Assembly (NCBI GenBank): GCA_964017185.1 | Contig: OZ024872.1 | Coordinates: forward strand, 63,047,817-63,111,816 | Direction of reading: 5' to 3' | DNA: 64,000 bases | Source of the DNA: Rugalucina vietnamica | Lineage: Eukaryota; Mollusca; Bivalvia; Lucinida; Lucinidae | Shown here: positions 21,908 to 32,631 of the stretch, one piece after another | How the letters are laid out: each line of letters begins with the position of its first letter | Position numbering within the stretch: position 1 is the stretch's first letter | Position numbers and translations under genes: made by a program | Notes under the pieces: generated by a model | Told to the model about the DNA's origin: nothing | Seen by the model: the letters and a program-made list of their open reading frames with translations, nothing else | Databases searched by the model: none

Positions 21908-24900
21908 CTGAAATTCATGTTTAAAGTAACTTATAATGGCATCATGAGCAAATATAGATCCATGTTGATAAATAACAGATTCAAATAAAAATATATAGTA
22001 CGTCTACATACATCCATTTCTTTTTAAACTAAGTTGACAGCAGTTATGCCAATATCCGTTCAAGGAATATAAAAAGTAAGATGCATTTTAATTCTTCAGA
22101 CTTTATGACCTCTAATTCAAAGTTAACGTGATATGCGTATCGATCTGAATCTGAATATGAATCTGAATGTTTTACTGGTGACACGCCAAATTGACAATAC
22201 CTCACCGGGGGGGGGGGGGTGCGCCAGGAGGGAAATTAGTCCCTGGCTCTCACAAGAGATGCGAACTTGGACACATCAGACATTTCAGCAGAGGAGATAA
22301 GAGAATCAGGGAGGTCATTCCAGTCCCTGATAGTCTGTGGAAAGAAACTACTTTTGTACGCTTTTTTGCTAGCTGAAGGTATCTGAAAAGCCAAAGAGTG
22401 TTGATTTCTACAACGCCTATTCTTTGGGATAAGGTCATCTGTGGGTATACTGGCTTTACCCTTTAGACATTTGTATAGCGATGTAAGTCTACTATCCTTC
22501 CTCCTTTTCTTAAGAGATTCCCATTATCTAAAATGCCAGTCATGCTCCCAGTTTCAAAAACATAATTTCCCGTCACAAACCTTGCCGCACGATTTTGGAC
22601 CTTTTCTAGTTCTTCCTGGAGGCCAAGAGTGTGAGGGTCCCAAACTGAGCTTCCATATTCCAAGACCGGTCGCACCAGTCCTTTATAAGCTGCTTCTTTC
22701 ACATCTGGGGGACAAGAATACAAATTTCTCCTCAAGAATCCGAGAGTTCTGTTTGCCTTTGTACAAACATTGGAAATATGAGTATTCAATGTCAAATCAT
22801 ATGTGATAGTTACACCGAGGTATTTTATGCTTTCGACGTTTTCTAGTATAGTGCCCTCAAGGGTGTAGTTAGCCTATATCTTACTAGACCGTTTATTTGT
22901 CAGCTGCATCATGTTACATTTGACGGGTTGAAATCTCATTTCCATTTCCTAGCCCAAATGCCTAAACGATCAATGTCTCTCTGAAGTTTCAATATATCCT
23001 CTTCATTCTTGATTTCACGATAGCAAACACAATCATCAGCAAAGAGTCTTATTTCAGACTCAATGTCTGCTGAGATGTCATTTATATACGTGGAAAACAG
23101 CGAGGGGCCGAGAACGGTGCCCTGAGGGACACCCGACACAACTGGAGCCCAATCGGATTTAATACCATTAACCACTACCCTTTGTTGTCTGAAACAAAGG
23201 AAAGCATTTATCCAATTCAGTGTTGTTCCACCTATTCCATTTCAGTGTTGTTCCACCTATTCCATAGCTAAACAATTTGCTTTTAAGGAGTTCATGGGGA
23301 GGAGTATCGAAAGCCTTTTCAAAATCGAGTATAAAAGTGTCGACCTGGCCTTTTTTGTCTAAGATTTTTGCCCAGTCATTTATCACTGTAGTCAACTGAG
23401 TTTCACAGCTATGCCATTTCCTAAATGCGTGCTGCCTGTCCGACAAGAGTTCATATTCATCAAGATGGGCCATAATATTTGAGCATACAATATGTTCAAG
23501 AAGCTTACAAGGAATGCATGTCAAAGAAACAGGGCGGTAATTGCGGGCAAGTGACCTGTCGCCCTTCTTAAACAGAGGACAAATATTAGTAAGAGACCAT
23601 TCTTTAGGAATTTCACCTGTATCAATGATGGGCGAATACCGGACCTAATTCCATAGCCAGTTCTTTTAGGACTCTGGGATGAAGCTCATCAGGCCCTAAG
23701 GCTTTAGACGGGTTTAGGGTTTAAACCTTTGAGAAGTTTGGTCACCCCTTCCTTTGTGACCACAATATCATGCATGAATGGGGCAGATCTATCCATAAGA
23801 GGGACCTGTTTGTATTCACTTTTAGTGAAAACATCCGAGAACTGACCATTAAATTCTTCCGCCTTCTCAAATTCGGATTGTGCAATTCCACTTCCATTTC
23901 TCTTTTTCAACGGGGGATACCGATCACTAAACGTCTAAACAATCATAAAATTATATAAACGTATATATACAACACCTATTATCAGAAAATGGCATTGTTC
24001 TTCCTATTGACATAATTATTTCGGACATTCTGTGAAAAACCTAGAGTGATTAAGAAAATATGGAGATCTAAACACTCTTACGTCGCCAACAGATATACTC
24101 GGCCTGGATCAAACAGCACGTTATGACCCCATAAAATCGCCTGCTGCAAAATAGTTTTACAAAAAATTCTATCACGATGTACCAAATCGGAGAGGTGGAT
24201 ATCGAACAAATCGTAATACGTCTTTTCGACCGCACATAATGACCCCAAAAGTGCCAGTTGGCAATCAGATGTCAGAATCTGTAGATAATTTTAATTTCGC
24301 CATAAGGGGTGATGAACGTAATAACGCAACTGGAATCCAAAAAGTCCTTGACAGTTTTATTCGAAAAACAATTATATATTTCACACAACAACATGAATCC
24401 GACCAAATTATTTGCGTAAACCTTGGAATATGAAACCCATTGGATCCATTGGGTTGTACGCCTGTCCAGTAGCTGTGTTGATGAAATTTCCATGACGCCA
24501 GTTCAACTGTGGTGTGTCCCGTCGTAACCGATCTGAAAGGCAGGAAAAAAGGTCAGATGCAATGTTCTGTACGTTTATCACACTGATTGATTTAATGAAA
24601 TTGATGACTAAAAGACAAAGAAAACATCTCTTTTTATATCGATACTATTTATTTCTAAGGCCTACGCTGTATGATCAGTCTGTATTTAAAAATAAAATTA
24701 TTAATATTATTTTTGGAGGGGGGTTTAAAACATGATATCATTAAGGGCTGTATTGAGTAAATCATACTATAGGCAAAAAGAGTAGTATGATCTCATTTTC
24801 TTACCTGTACCGACAATTGGTACTGATCGGCCACCTGTAAAGCATCCAAAAAGTATTAGTAAAAATGTCCTGCACGAGTCCAGCTTAGACATTTTGAAAA

Positions 24901-27900
24901 GACAGAACAATATTGCATTCAAAAATTATCTTTCAGTACATGATAAATAATCACATTGTTCTTATTGCTTCTTTCACCTGCCTCAGATAACCACCCTGCA
25001 CTTATATCTTCTTAAAATTATCGATTAACGAACTAACGTGACCCTTTTGTACCGAGTATGAATGGAACAGTTATTTTGAATATAGCATAATGTTGTTCAA
25101 ACTGGAAAGACGGTTTGAAATTCATTAATTAAATAAAACAACCACGTATGAGACTAACATTTATATGGGATATAAAGATCTACTTACTTGGGTTAAACAT
25201 ATTGGTCATAGAACCAGTCAGACCACCACCTAAAGAATGATTATAACTGATCATCACAGTTAAAAGTTGTTTAATTGTAGAAAAAAGACAAAGAAATCCT
25301 TTGTCATTAAATTTTATTTCTTTATTAAATTTTCCATTCTTAAATATGTACATTTAGTACATACGTACGTACTAATGACAACGAAAACTGTAATTATGCA
25401 ATCAGAACTGAACCAATAAAACTGAAGATGACACATCAAGATCACTGTTGTACATATGTGGGCTAGATAAGACTTAAATAGTTTACCTATGTTTCCCAGT
25501 TGAATCTTATACTGTAACACTTACCGTTCATGAATCCCATTGGGTCAATTAAGTTTGCACCACCAGAGAAGTTCCTTGCATTACCTTGAAACAAAAGAAT
25601 AAAACCAATAAATCAGAAAGTCAAGAACACGACAAAGACGTAAATTCATTAAGTGAATTCGAACGTTTCATACATAATTCTTTGGGCACTGAAACACTTC
25701 TGTTAAAAGCGCATACCTTGTTACTGCTTTCTTCTGTGGAAAAAATCTGAATGATTGAACAAAATTAAATGAAAACCAAAACATTTTGAGGTAGATGAAT
25801 TTATTGCCACTTAAATAATATAGCAAGGGAATAAGCAAATGTCAGTTCAGAAATAGGTCATCTACCTGACATGGCTCCCATAGGATCCAAAATACTACTG
25901 CCTGCAAAAACAAACAACACAAACTTTTCATATTGGTGCAATAATGATTTTTATATAGAATGATGGGTTTGAAATGACGTAATAAGCAATACGGCGTTGC
26001 ATGTTTTGAAGGAAAACTAAGAATTTAATAGTCCTTCGTAGACAACATGTCGTTTGAATATAATGATGACGATAACGACGCATCTTGCATGGATGAACTT
26101 GCTTTTATTTGACGACAAGTGTAGATTCTGATGTTCTTAATGCCATAAAAAGGTTTATGGTTGCATGATATTAATAGTCATTAAAATAACGTGGATCTGA
26201 TGAAATGAAACTACAATGTCTTATCATTCTACCTGAGCCCGAGTTTCTGCTCCCGCTCGATGATCCCGACCCTGTCATTGATGCTCCTGGATTCATTGGG
26301 TTCATGCTGCCACCACCTGGACTCATAGGATTCATGTTACCCCCAGGGCTCATAGGGTTAATAGATCCACCTGTAGAATTGGTAAAATAATCAGAGATGA
26401 TTGGGTGGAAAGGTTTGAATAAGGATTAATGTGAATTCGATCTGTCATCACTTTTTCGCATCATCGTTTTTACTCGTATTTCAAATGTTTGGCGTCTAGC
26501 GACACTTAGTACAGAGTTCTAAGTGTGCGTCTATCTTACTTTATAAATTATTATTTGACATATTCCGTGTTTAAATAAAAGATATGTTTCCAGATAAAAC
26601 ACGCCTCACCTCCCATCATCGCGTTAGGATTAAACATGCTCATTCCTCCACTGCTGCCACCAGAGGTTGTTCCGCTCCCTCCGCTAGAGCTCCCTCCCAT
26701 CATAGCACTGGGGTTAAACATACTCATACCACCACTACTGCTACCACCTGAGGTAGATGACCCGGAGCTAGTCCCACTACCACTGCCACCACCCATCATC
26801 TGGTTCGGGTCGAAGTTGAACCCACTACTTGTACGAAATGCCAAAATCTCAGTAACTTTATAATAACTTGAAAGCAGATACACGAAAGTGAAAAGACATA
26901 GCTGCACATCTTACATTTGAGCAGAACATGCATACAGACCAAAAGTAAAAAAGGTAAATACAAATCTTGGCACCGAAGATGCTTTTTGAAGGTTTATATT
27001 ATACGTGTGCTCCAAAAATCAACTAGATCTAGTTATCTGTCATGTAATTACAATGTGTAGCACTCTGGCTCTGTCATTTATGTATTTTCGCTTTCATTTA
27101 TGTATTTTTGATCCGAAGATCACCTTACGTATATTTCCATCTTGCATGCCTCGTCAATAAAATCTTACCTTGAGCCAGACCCACTTGATCCGCCAGTCTG
27201 CCCGAAGCCACCTCCAGATCCGCCACCAGTCTGTCCGAAGCCACTCCCTGACCCACCAGACCCGCCTGTCTGACCGCCACCACTCAGCATGGCATTACCA
27301 CCTCCCAGGACTGAACTAGAGCCTGCCATCATGCCCTGAGCTCCACCCATTAGAGAAGAGGCATCCATTTTACTGGAATCAGTTTTTCCACCAGCACCTA
27401 GAAGATAGTAGCGTCGACGACATAGGCACTTAGAAAATCATATTTTTGCACGCAAATGAAGAGACTTACAAACAAGTACCTCATCTGAATACTCTAAAGG
27501 GCTTTAACCGAACTCGTAACATACGTATGGGTTCATAATCAAATTTAAAAGAAGTCAACAAGTGTAGTATAAACTGGAAACAACCGATTATACCATCTTC
27601 GTTAGTTTTAATGCTATTCTGTAAAATATCTGAAGTGTCGTTTAGATCGCAGACTGTGGCTACTGAGTAGGTGTTTTGTATCCAAGGAAGCAATATATGA
27701 ATACTATTTACCTCCAAACATGTTCAAACTCATGCCTTGAGTTCCCATCTGGGTGTTCACTGCACCAGGATCAAAGTTACCAGGCCCCTTTGCTCCTATA
27801 TTTTAAGATAAAAAAACACAAGTAGTTTAACTGATGAGTAAGATATGCTCGCAAAAAGAAAAAGCTGTATGATCGTTGTAATGGCTATTAAACATTTAAA

Positions 27901-30900
27901 TAGGAGGACATCTCAATTTAAACATTCTTATGGCATTAAAACATTCTAACAGCGTGAATATCCATAACAAAATAAGGGTTTATTTTTATTAGTCACTGAC
28001 AAAAAGAAGTACGAGTATTACCTGTCTGAGATTGGGGTCCCATCAGTTGGTTCATGTCTTTTCCTATATTGTATTAAAATTAAAAAGAAAACTTGGACAG
28101 AAACTGGATAATGTGATCAACTCAAGGTTTGCTGTATACTGAGGATGTATAAAAGTGGCGAAAAACAAAAGTAAAAACCAGCCTTGAAATTATATTTACC
28201 ATGCTGAACTTATATACTTTAACATAACTAGAACATTTAAACGACTATTTGATTTTCATTCAGAGAAAAGTTCAGACTTTTCAGACTCACGTCATCTACA
28301 CTTTATAATACAGACAGTCGACTTTCTCCACTTTCAGAGGTACTTATCTAGAGCTCTACACTTCCTCTGCAAGATTGTTTTGATAAACTGGTATGAACTC
28401 CGCAGTGCTTTGTTTATGTGTAACTATATGACAGTTAAAGAGTGATGTTAAAAGCAGCAGAGTGGCTGTAGCACTACCTGTAGGTTTAAACTGAAGCTAA
28501 TTTAACTGCAAGAGCTGTTATCTAAAATCTGGGATTTGAGAACCCCAAAATTAGGGGAGACTGGTAGAGAAAGTCGCCTGTCTGAAAGTGGCATTACAAT
28601 AATAGTTATCCTAACACGTATTAAGGGCCTCGTAAATGTGAAAATCTGCACTTTTAAAACAATTTTGTTGGTATCAGAACTATTTCAGAATCAAAACATA
28701 TGCTGGAAAAAGTCGCAACGAGTTAACTCACCAAGCATTGGGTTAAGCGGATTAAACCCAGAGGTGGCCATAGAGTTAGTTTTGATTGGATCAAATGTAC
28801 CAGTATTTCCACCGGAGCTACCACCAGTCTGGCTTGCACCCGAAGACGAACTTCCACTTCCGCTCTGAGACTGGGTCTGACTTCCAGTCTGAGACTGAGA
28901 ACCAGAAGCGCTTCCAAATGATGCTGCACTTGATCCACCAGAGCCAGTAGAACTTCCAAAAGACGATGCGCTTGAGCCTGAAGGGCTGCCAAAGGACGAC
29001 GCGGCGGACCCGCCTGTAGAGCTACCGAATGAGGATGCTGGGCTAGAACCTGACGAAGAAGAACCTCCTGAACCACTACTACCCATCTTGTTTGGGTCGA
29101 ATGTTCCAGAACCTATTACACATGCAAAAATTATCTAAATGATTTGATAAAGAATATCGGAGCTCCGATCAACGATTTCAAACTGCGATCACGTACATAT
29201 CGGTACTAAACTTAAAGTAAAACATAAGATATAAAATATTGTGTTCTAGGATACCTGCTGATCCAGAGCTTTGAGAACCAGCGCCTGACCCTCCTGAGCC
29301 CGGGGCCGCACTTCCGGACCCTGATCCGGACCCAGTCCAGTTTGAAGCGCCTGGCGATAACTGTTGCTGGGCGTTCATCCCCATACCGTTAGTGAAAGAG
29401 GGAGATGATCCACCGCTTGAAGCTGCTCCCATACCAGAGTTGGCGGCGTTGGGGTCATATTTGCCGCCGGTATTGATCACATTATTAGGATCATAGTGGG
29501 GTAATGAACCACCAGAGGGAGATCCACTGCCTGTACGAGAACAATATAATGAGATATATTGTGGCGTATAGGTAAACAGTTAAACTCACTGCATGTTAAT
29601 TTTGTAGGCCCTAAAGCATACGTTTTATGTGCATAAAACATTGTGTCAAAGATGAAATGTGACAATTTGTTGGAAGTACCTTCTACATCTTGTTAAAGTA
29701 ATAAAAAATTGTCCAGGAATTGCTGGGACGGAACGACAGCTGCAAATGAATTCTAAATCAACAGAATACCACAAAATGACCAGTAAAAGACCTATTACAA
29801 ATCAAATTAACGTTCTGGTAAATCATTCTGGCAGTTGTTCGAAGACCCACACCAAATAAATACTAGTATCTTACTTGTTGCGCTAGATGATGCACCACCG
29901 GATTGAGTGGAACCACCGGACTGAGATTGACTAGAGGTACCTCCGCCCATCATGGCAGCTGGATTAAACATAGATCCCGTACCTGAGGTAAAATAATGCT
30001 GATATTTCAAGGGTGATTTAATAAGTTACTCATGTGATACAGAAAACATCGTCATGGACATCATATTGTATGGCGTTATTATTATTATTATTATTGTTAT
30101 TAGTAGTAGTAGTAGTAGTAGTAGTTGTAGTAGTACATGTATGTTATATTAGTATAATTAGTGTTGTTGTTTGCTGATGCTTTATTTGCCAGCTCTTTTG
30201 TTGCAATTTTTTACCTGAGCCACTCCCACCTCCCATCATGGCGTTAGGGTTGAACATTGACATTCCGCCGGTTGACGTGCTGCCACTGCCGCCATTGAAC
30301 GCATTAGGATTATAACTCTGGCCAACCTGGGAGTTGAATTTGTTTGGATCAAAGTTTCCGAACATGTTGTCTCTCTTATGGTGACGTCTACCTAATAAAT
30401 AATGAAACAACGACTGAAGATGGTGCACATTGTACCAAAGGTATGTTACATCAAATCAGTTTCTTGTGTACGTGTTGTAGAATTTAGTAGGTTTATAATA
30501 ATCGTCAAATTTGTTGCAAGTCTCAAAACATTACCAGTTCCAATTATACCTAAATTAAGGGAATGTCAGAAAAAGCATTTGAAGAAATAAAACTTGCCTT
30601 CGAACGACAACGGGTTTCTGTTCATTTGCTTCATGCGCGTTAATACAGGATGGATATGGGCGTCAGCAAAGTGTAATGGAAATGATGCCTTTTGAATATG
30701 GAACACATCTAAAACTGTCGGATCATGATCATCTGAAACAATCATAAAACTTTATATTGTTACGGTAACCTTGCTCTGCTAGTGATGATAATGTTGGTCA
30801 GGAAAAAGTGATACCCTTAAAAGTTAGTGTTTACCATCAACTTGTAAACGCTAAAGTCCAGACACAGGCAGCAGTCATTGGTGTTGAAACTATAATAATA

Positions 30901-31072
30901 TAAATGTGCGAGGCAAAGAGAGAAACTTGATAATGTACATAATTTACAAATATAACTGACGCTAAACTACATATAAAAAGATGAACTTACCAATGAAGCC
31001 ATTTTGAAAGTTATTCAGCGCCTGGCCTTGAATGGTTGCCCACAAAGCTACAAAAACAATTCTCGAGACCAT
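20162..31072 (-). CDS. Gene 2: secreted Gly/Ser/Asn/Met-rich repetitive precursor protein
   Basis: Twenty exons on the minus strand: 31072-30991, 30732-30598, 30391-30215, 29982-29875, 29530-29255, 29112-28732, 28063-28022, 27795-27712, 27397-27169, 26824-26610, 26370-26233, 25901-25866, 25584-25525, 25229-25188, 24834-24805, 24532-24422, 21907-21827, 21624-20842, 20573-20499, 20292-20162. The phases close to 3216 nt (1071 residues). MVSRIVFVALWATIQGQA is a signal peptide. After a pro-region comes RRHHKR (74-79), then low-complexity sequence built on a degenerate [FYLI]-[ND]-P repeat (MFNPNAMMGG, FDPN, MNPMSPGG), then RLRR (680-683) and a less repetitive C-terminal third. No conserved enzymatic domain is visible. 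The composition and secretion fit structural matrix proteins such as shell-matrix, byssal or mucous proteins, which is inference. All but two junctions are phase 1. Intron 2 is GC-AG. The least certain donor is GTTTAC after 24422. Confidence 0.82.
20692..20822 (-). mobile_element. Family B retroelement fragment, copy 3
   Basis: Short copy (GAGCAGCTATTTCCCAATAG, CACTCAGTTACC, AACTTAACTAAAA, CATAATGTGCAAACAGCA) in the intron between gene 2 exons 18 and 19. Confidence 0.7.
22190..23960 (-). mobile_element. Decayed non-LTR retrotransposon (LINE) reverse transcriptase
   Basis: On the minus strand, broken frames cover much of a reverse transcriptase. About 23704-23910 is an N-terminal segment. About 23168-23524 contains the LLEHIVCSNIMAHLDEY and LDFEKAFDTPPHELL regions (palm domain, D-F-x-K-A-F-D). 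About 22936-23175 contains SGVPQGTVLGPSLFSTYIND and the catalytic box FADD (usually YADD). About 22463-22795 is the thumb/C-terminal part. The order and motifs fit a Jockey/CR1-like LINE. Frameshifts and stops make it non-functional. It sits in the 2.5 kb intron between gene 2 exons 16 and 17. The 3' end may be marked by (GAATCT)n-like sequence at 22142-22168 and by a 13 bp G run at 22207-22219. Confidence 0.85.
24422..30391 (-). other. Gene 2 exons 3-16: low-complexity [FYL]-[ND]-P repeat region
   Basis: Fourteen exons (30 to 381 nt) encode about 640 residues dominated by Gly, Ser, Met, Asn, Pro and Gln. Recurrent motifs are NFDPNKF, MFNPNAMMGG (exons 3 and 10), MFNPAAMMGG, KYDPNAANS, GFNPLNPM, INPMSPGG, LDPMGAM, IDPMGFM, MFNPS and AYNPMDPMG. 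Exon 6 has Ser-Phe-Gly-Ser blocks (SSFGSSTG), and exon 9 has GFGQTGG blocks. Charged residues are rare. Exons vary in length but are almost all phase 1-1, so single exons can be gained or lost without a frameshift. Confidence 0.75.
30075..30136 (+). repeat. (ATT)n/(AGT)n compound microsatellite
   Basis: Six or more ATT/TTA triplets followed by about twelve AGT triplets in the intron between gene 2 exons 3 and 4. Confidence 0.92.
30596..30597 (-). other. Non-canonical GC splice donor of gene 2 intron 2
   Basis: The junction reads GAAG|GCAAGT, the usual context of the minor GC-AG class. The alternative GT a few bases further on would break the frame into exon 3, whose acceptor (TTTATTAG|GT) needs phase 1. 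Confidence 0.7.
30598..31072 (-). other. Gene 2 exons 1-2: signal peptide and pro-region
   Basis: Exon 1 (31072-30991) starts at ATG and encodes the signal peptide and QALNNFQNGFIG. Exon 2 (30732-30598) encodes a non-repetitive acidic/His-containing stretch (DDHDPTVLDVFHIQKASF ... FADAHIHPVLTRMKQMN). This region differs in composition from the rest and is followed by RRHHKR, a likely dibasic processing site, so it may be a removable propeptide. Confidence 0.75.
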
Positions 31073-32631
31073 TTTACCAGCCAGTCAATACGACAGCTCT
31101 GAAAAAAAAATTCTGGTGATGCTCCGAGTTCCAACAGGCGACATGTCAGGTTTGGTGCACTGGGATGAAGCTTTAGTATACTCATGACAAAACCCATTTT
31201 TTTGGACTTAGAACAGATCAAAGGCTATTTTGTCGCCCAGAATGAAGAAATGTTATGTGATTTGACATGAAATTGTAAGAGGTCAATCTAAAGAGCTTAA
31301 CAATAAAACAGTGCTGAATATCGTGTGCTTTATTCGACTATGAATAAAACGGATGTTCCTGTGGTTAGACTTGCCTTTTGGGCGATAATTGCTGATAACC
31401 TTTATGGCATTGACATTACTATTACTTTTGAAAACATCTGGTTCGGCTAAGAGCATGTCAAAAATTAGATCGTTAGTCGGTTTCTCTTTCTACATCCTAA
31501 TTTACGACATAAATCACGTAAAGACTACTCATCTAGAAATTGAACATAAACTGATATGCAAATGTTTAATGTTGTTCTCTTGTTGTTCAGATAATAGTTT
31601 GTCGTGCAATCCAAGTATACAGTGCATATATGTACCTTGCGATTGTTACATTAATTCCTATATGTGGATCCACCTGAGTATAAAACTCACTTTTCGTGAT
31701 ACAATATGAAAAAGGAGCGAGTGTGACCTCACGGTTCCTGTAGTAAATTAGGCCAAGTTTTGATTAAGATAACACATTTTATGTCAAACTTCTTGTAGGA
31801 CAAGACCATGATAATAATGCCGAATAAGACACTTTAGTATTTGGCCATTTTGACACCATAACCTACAAGTTCTTATATATACAATAAGCATTGCTTTCCT
31901 GGCTATCAAACGAATAGTCTTAGATAAAACATGGTTCGTGTGCATGTCTCAACAAGAAGTTAGTGCATTATCGCATACACGAGTGCACGAACCATGTTTT
32001 CCATTCTAGCAATGTTAGTCACTCCGGTCCAGAATGTGTGATTAAGTTGATAGTTTGGCTTTATTTTGTTTCCATTTACGCTTATCAAAATAAAATACTA
32101 CAACAAACATAATAAAAAAACAAATGAAATCATTCGTGACTTTGGGCAATATCAAGTTTAATAAATTGTTTTAGAGGCAAAGAAAAAAAAAAAGAAAAAA
32201 TAAACAAAATAGCTAATAATATTTCAATGGTACTGCAAAATGATTATGGTGCTGCATGTAGAACGAAGACGTCTTCTTTGTACCACATTGTATATAAAAT
32301 CAACCTGATCAGACCACTACTAAAATACCTAACAGTGGCGAAGTGGCTAAATAAATAAATATGATTTCTGACAATCGCGATTGGTGTCGACCTATATTTT
32401 ATGTGAAAGGTCATTGAATTGAAATTGGATTTACGATATTTGATATTGAGAAAGTCTTTACACCTGACACAAATCTGACACGTTGAATAGTAAACCCAAC
32501 CATGCAACCTCTGATTCCATTGTTCAAAGGCATGAAACTGTTTTTTGTTTATACTCTGTGGTTATAGCGCACATGACTGGTAAAAATGGCGTGATCTAAC
32601 AGCAGTAAGGATTCCAGAATGAAAAGTGAAA
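31073..32631. promoter_or_regulatory. Divergent intergenic region between genes 2 and 3
   Basis: The start codons of gene 2 (minus) and gene 3 (plus) face away from each other across 1.56 kb, so both promoters must lie here or in unrecognised 5' UTR exons. The sequence is AT-rich. The only clear structure is an inverted repeat at 31926-32000. No TATA box, CpG island or binding site could be assigned with confidence. Confidence 0.45.
31926..32000. repeat. Inverted repeat in the divergent promoter region
   Basis: AAAACATGGTTCGTGTGCA at 31926-31944 is mirrored by TGCACGAACCATGTTTT at 31984-32000 (17 of 19 positions), with a 39 bp loop. It is a possible small foldback element or cruciform between two divergent genes. 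Confidence 0.8.

Noticed and set aside
22936-23524. An active reverse transcriptase gene
   Set aside because: The frames are broken by frameshifts and a duplicated short segment (around 23220-23265), and the catalytic box is FADD; this is a dead copy.
24400-24532. Gene 2 ending at an in-frame stop just after 24422
   Set aside because: Reading through gives a stop 15 nt after the proposed donor, so a short isoform is possible. The exons at 21907 and below continue in the same phase with the same composition, so I kept the longer model; RNA-seq would decide.
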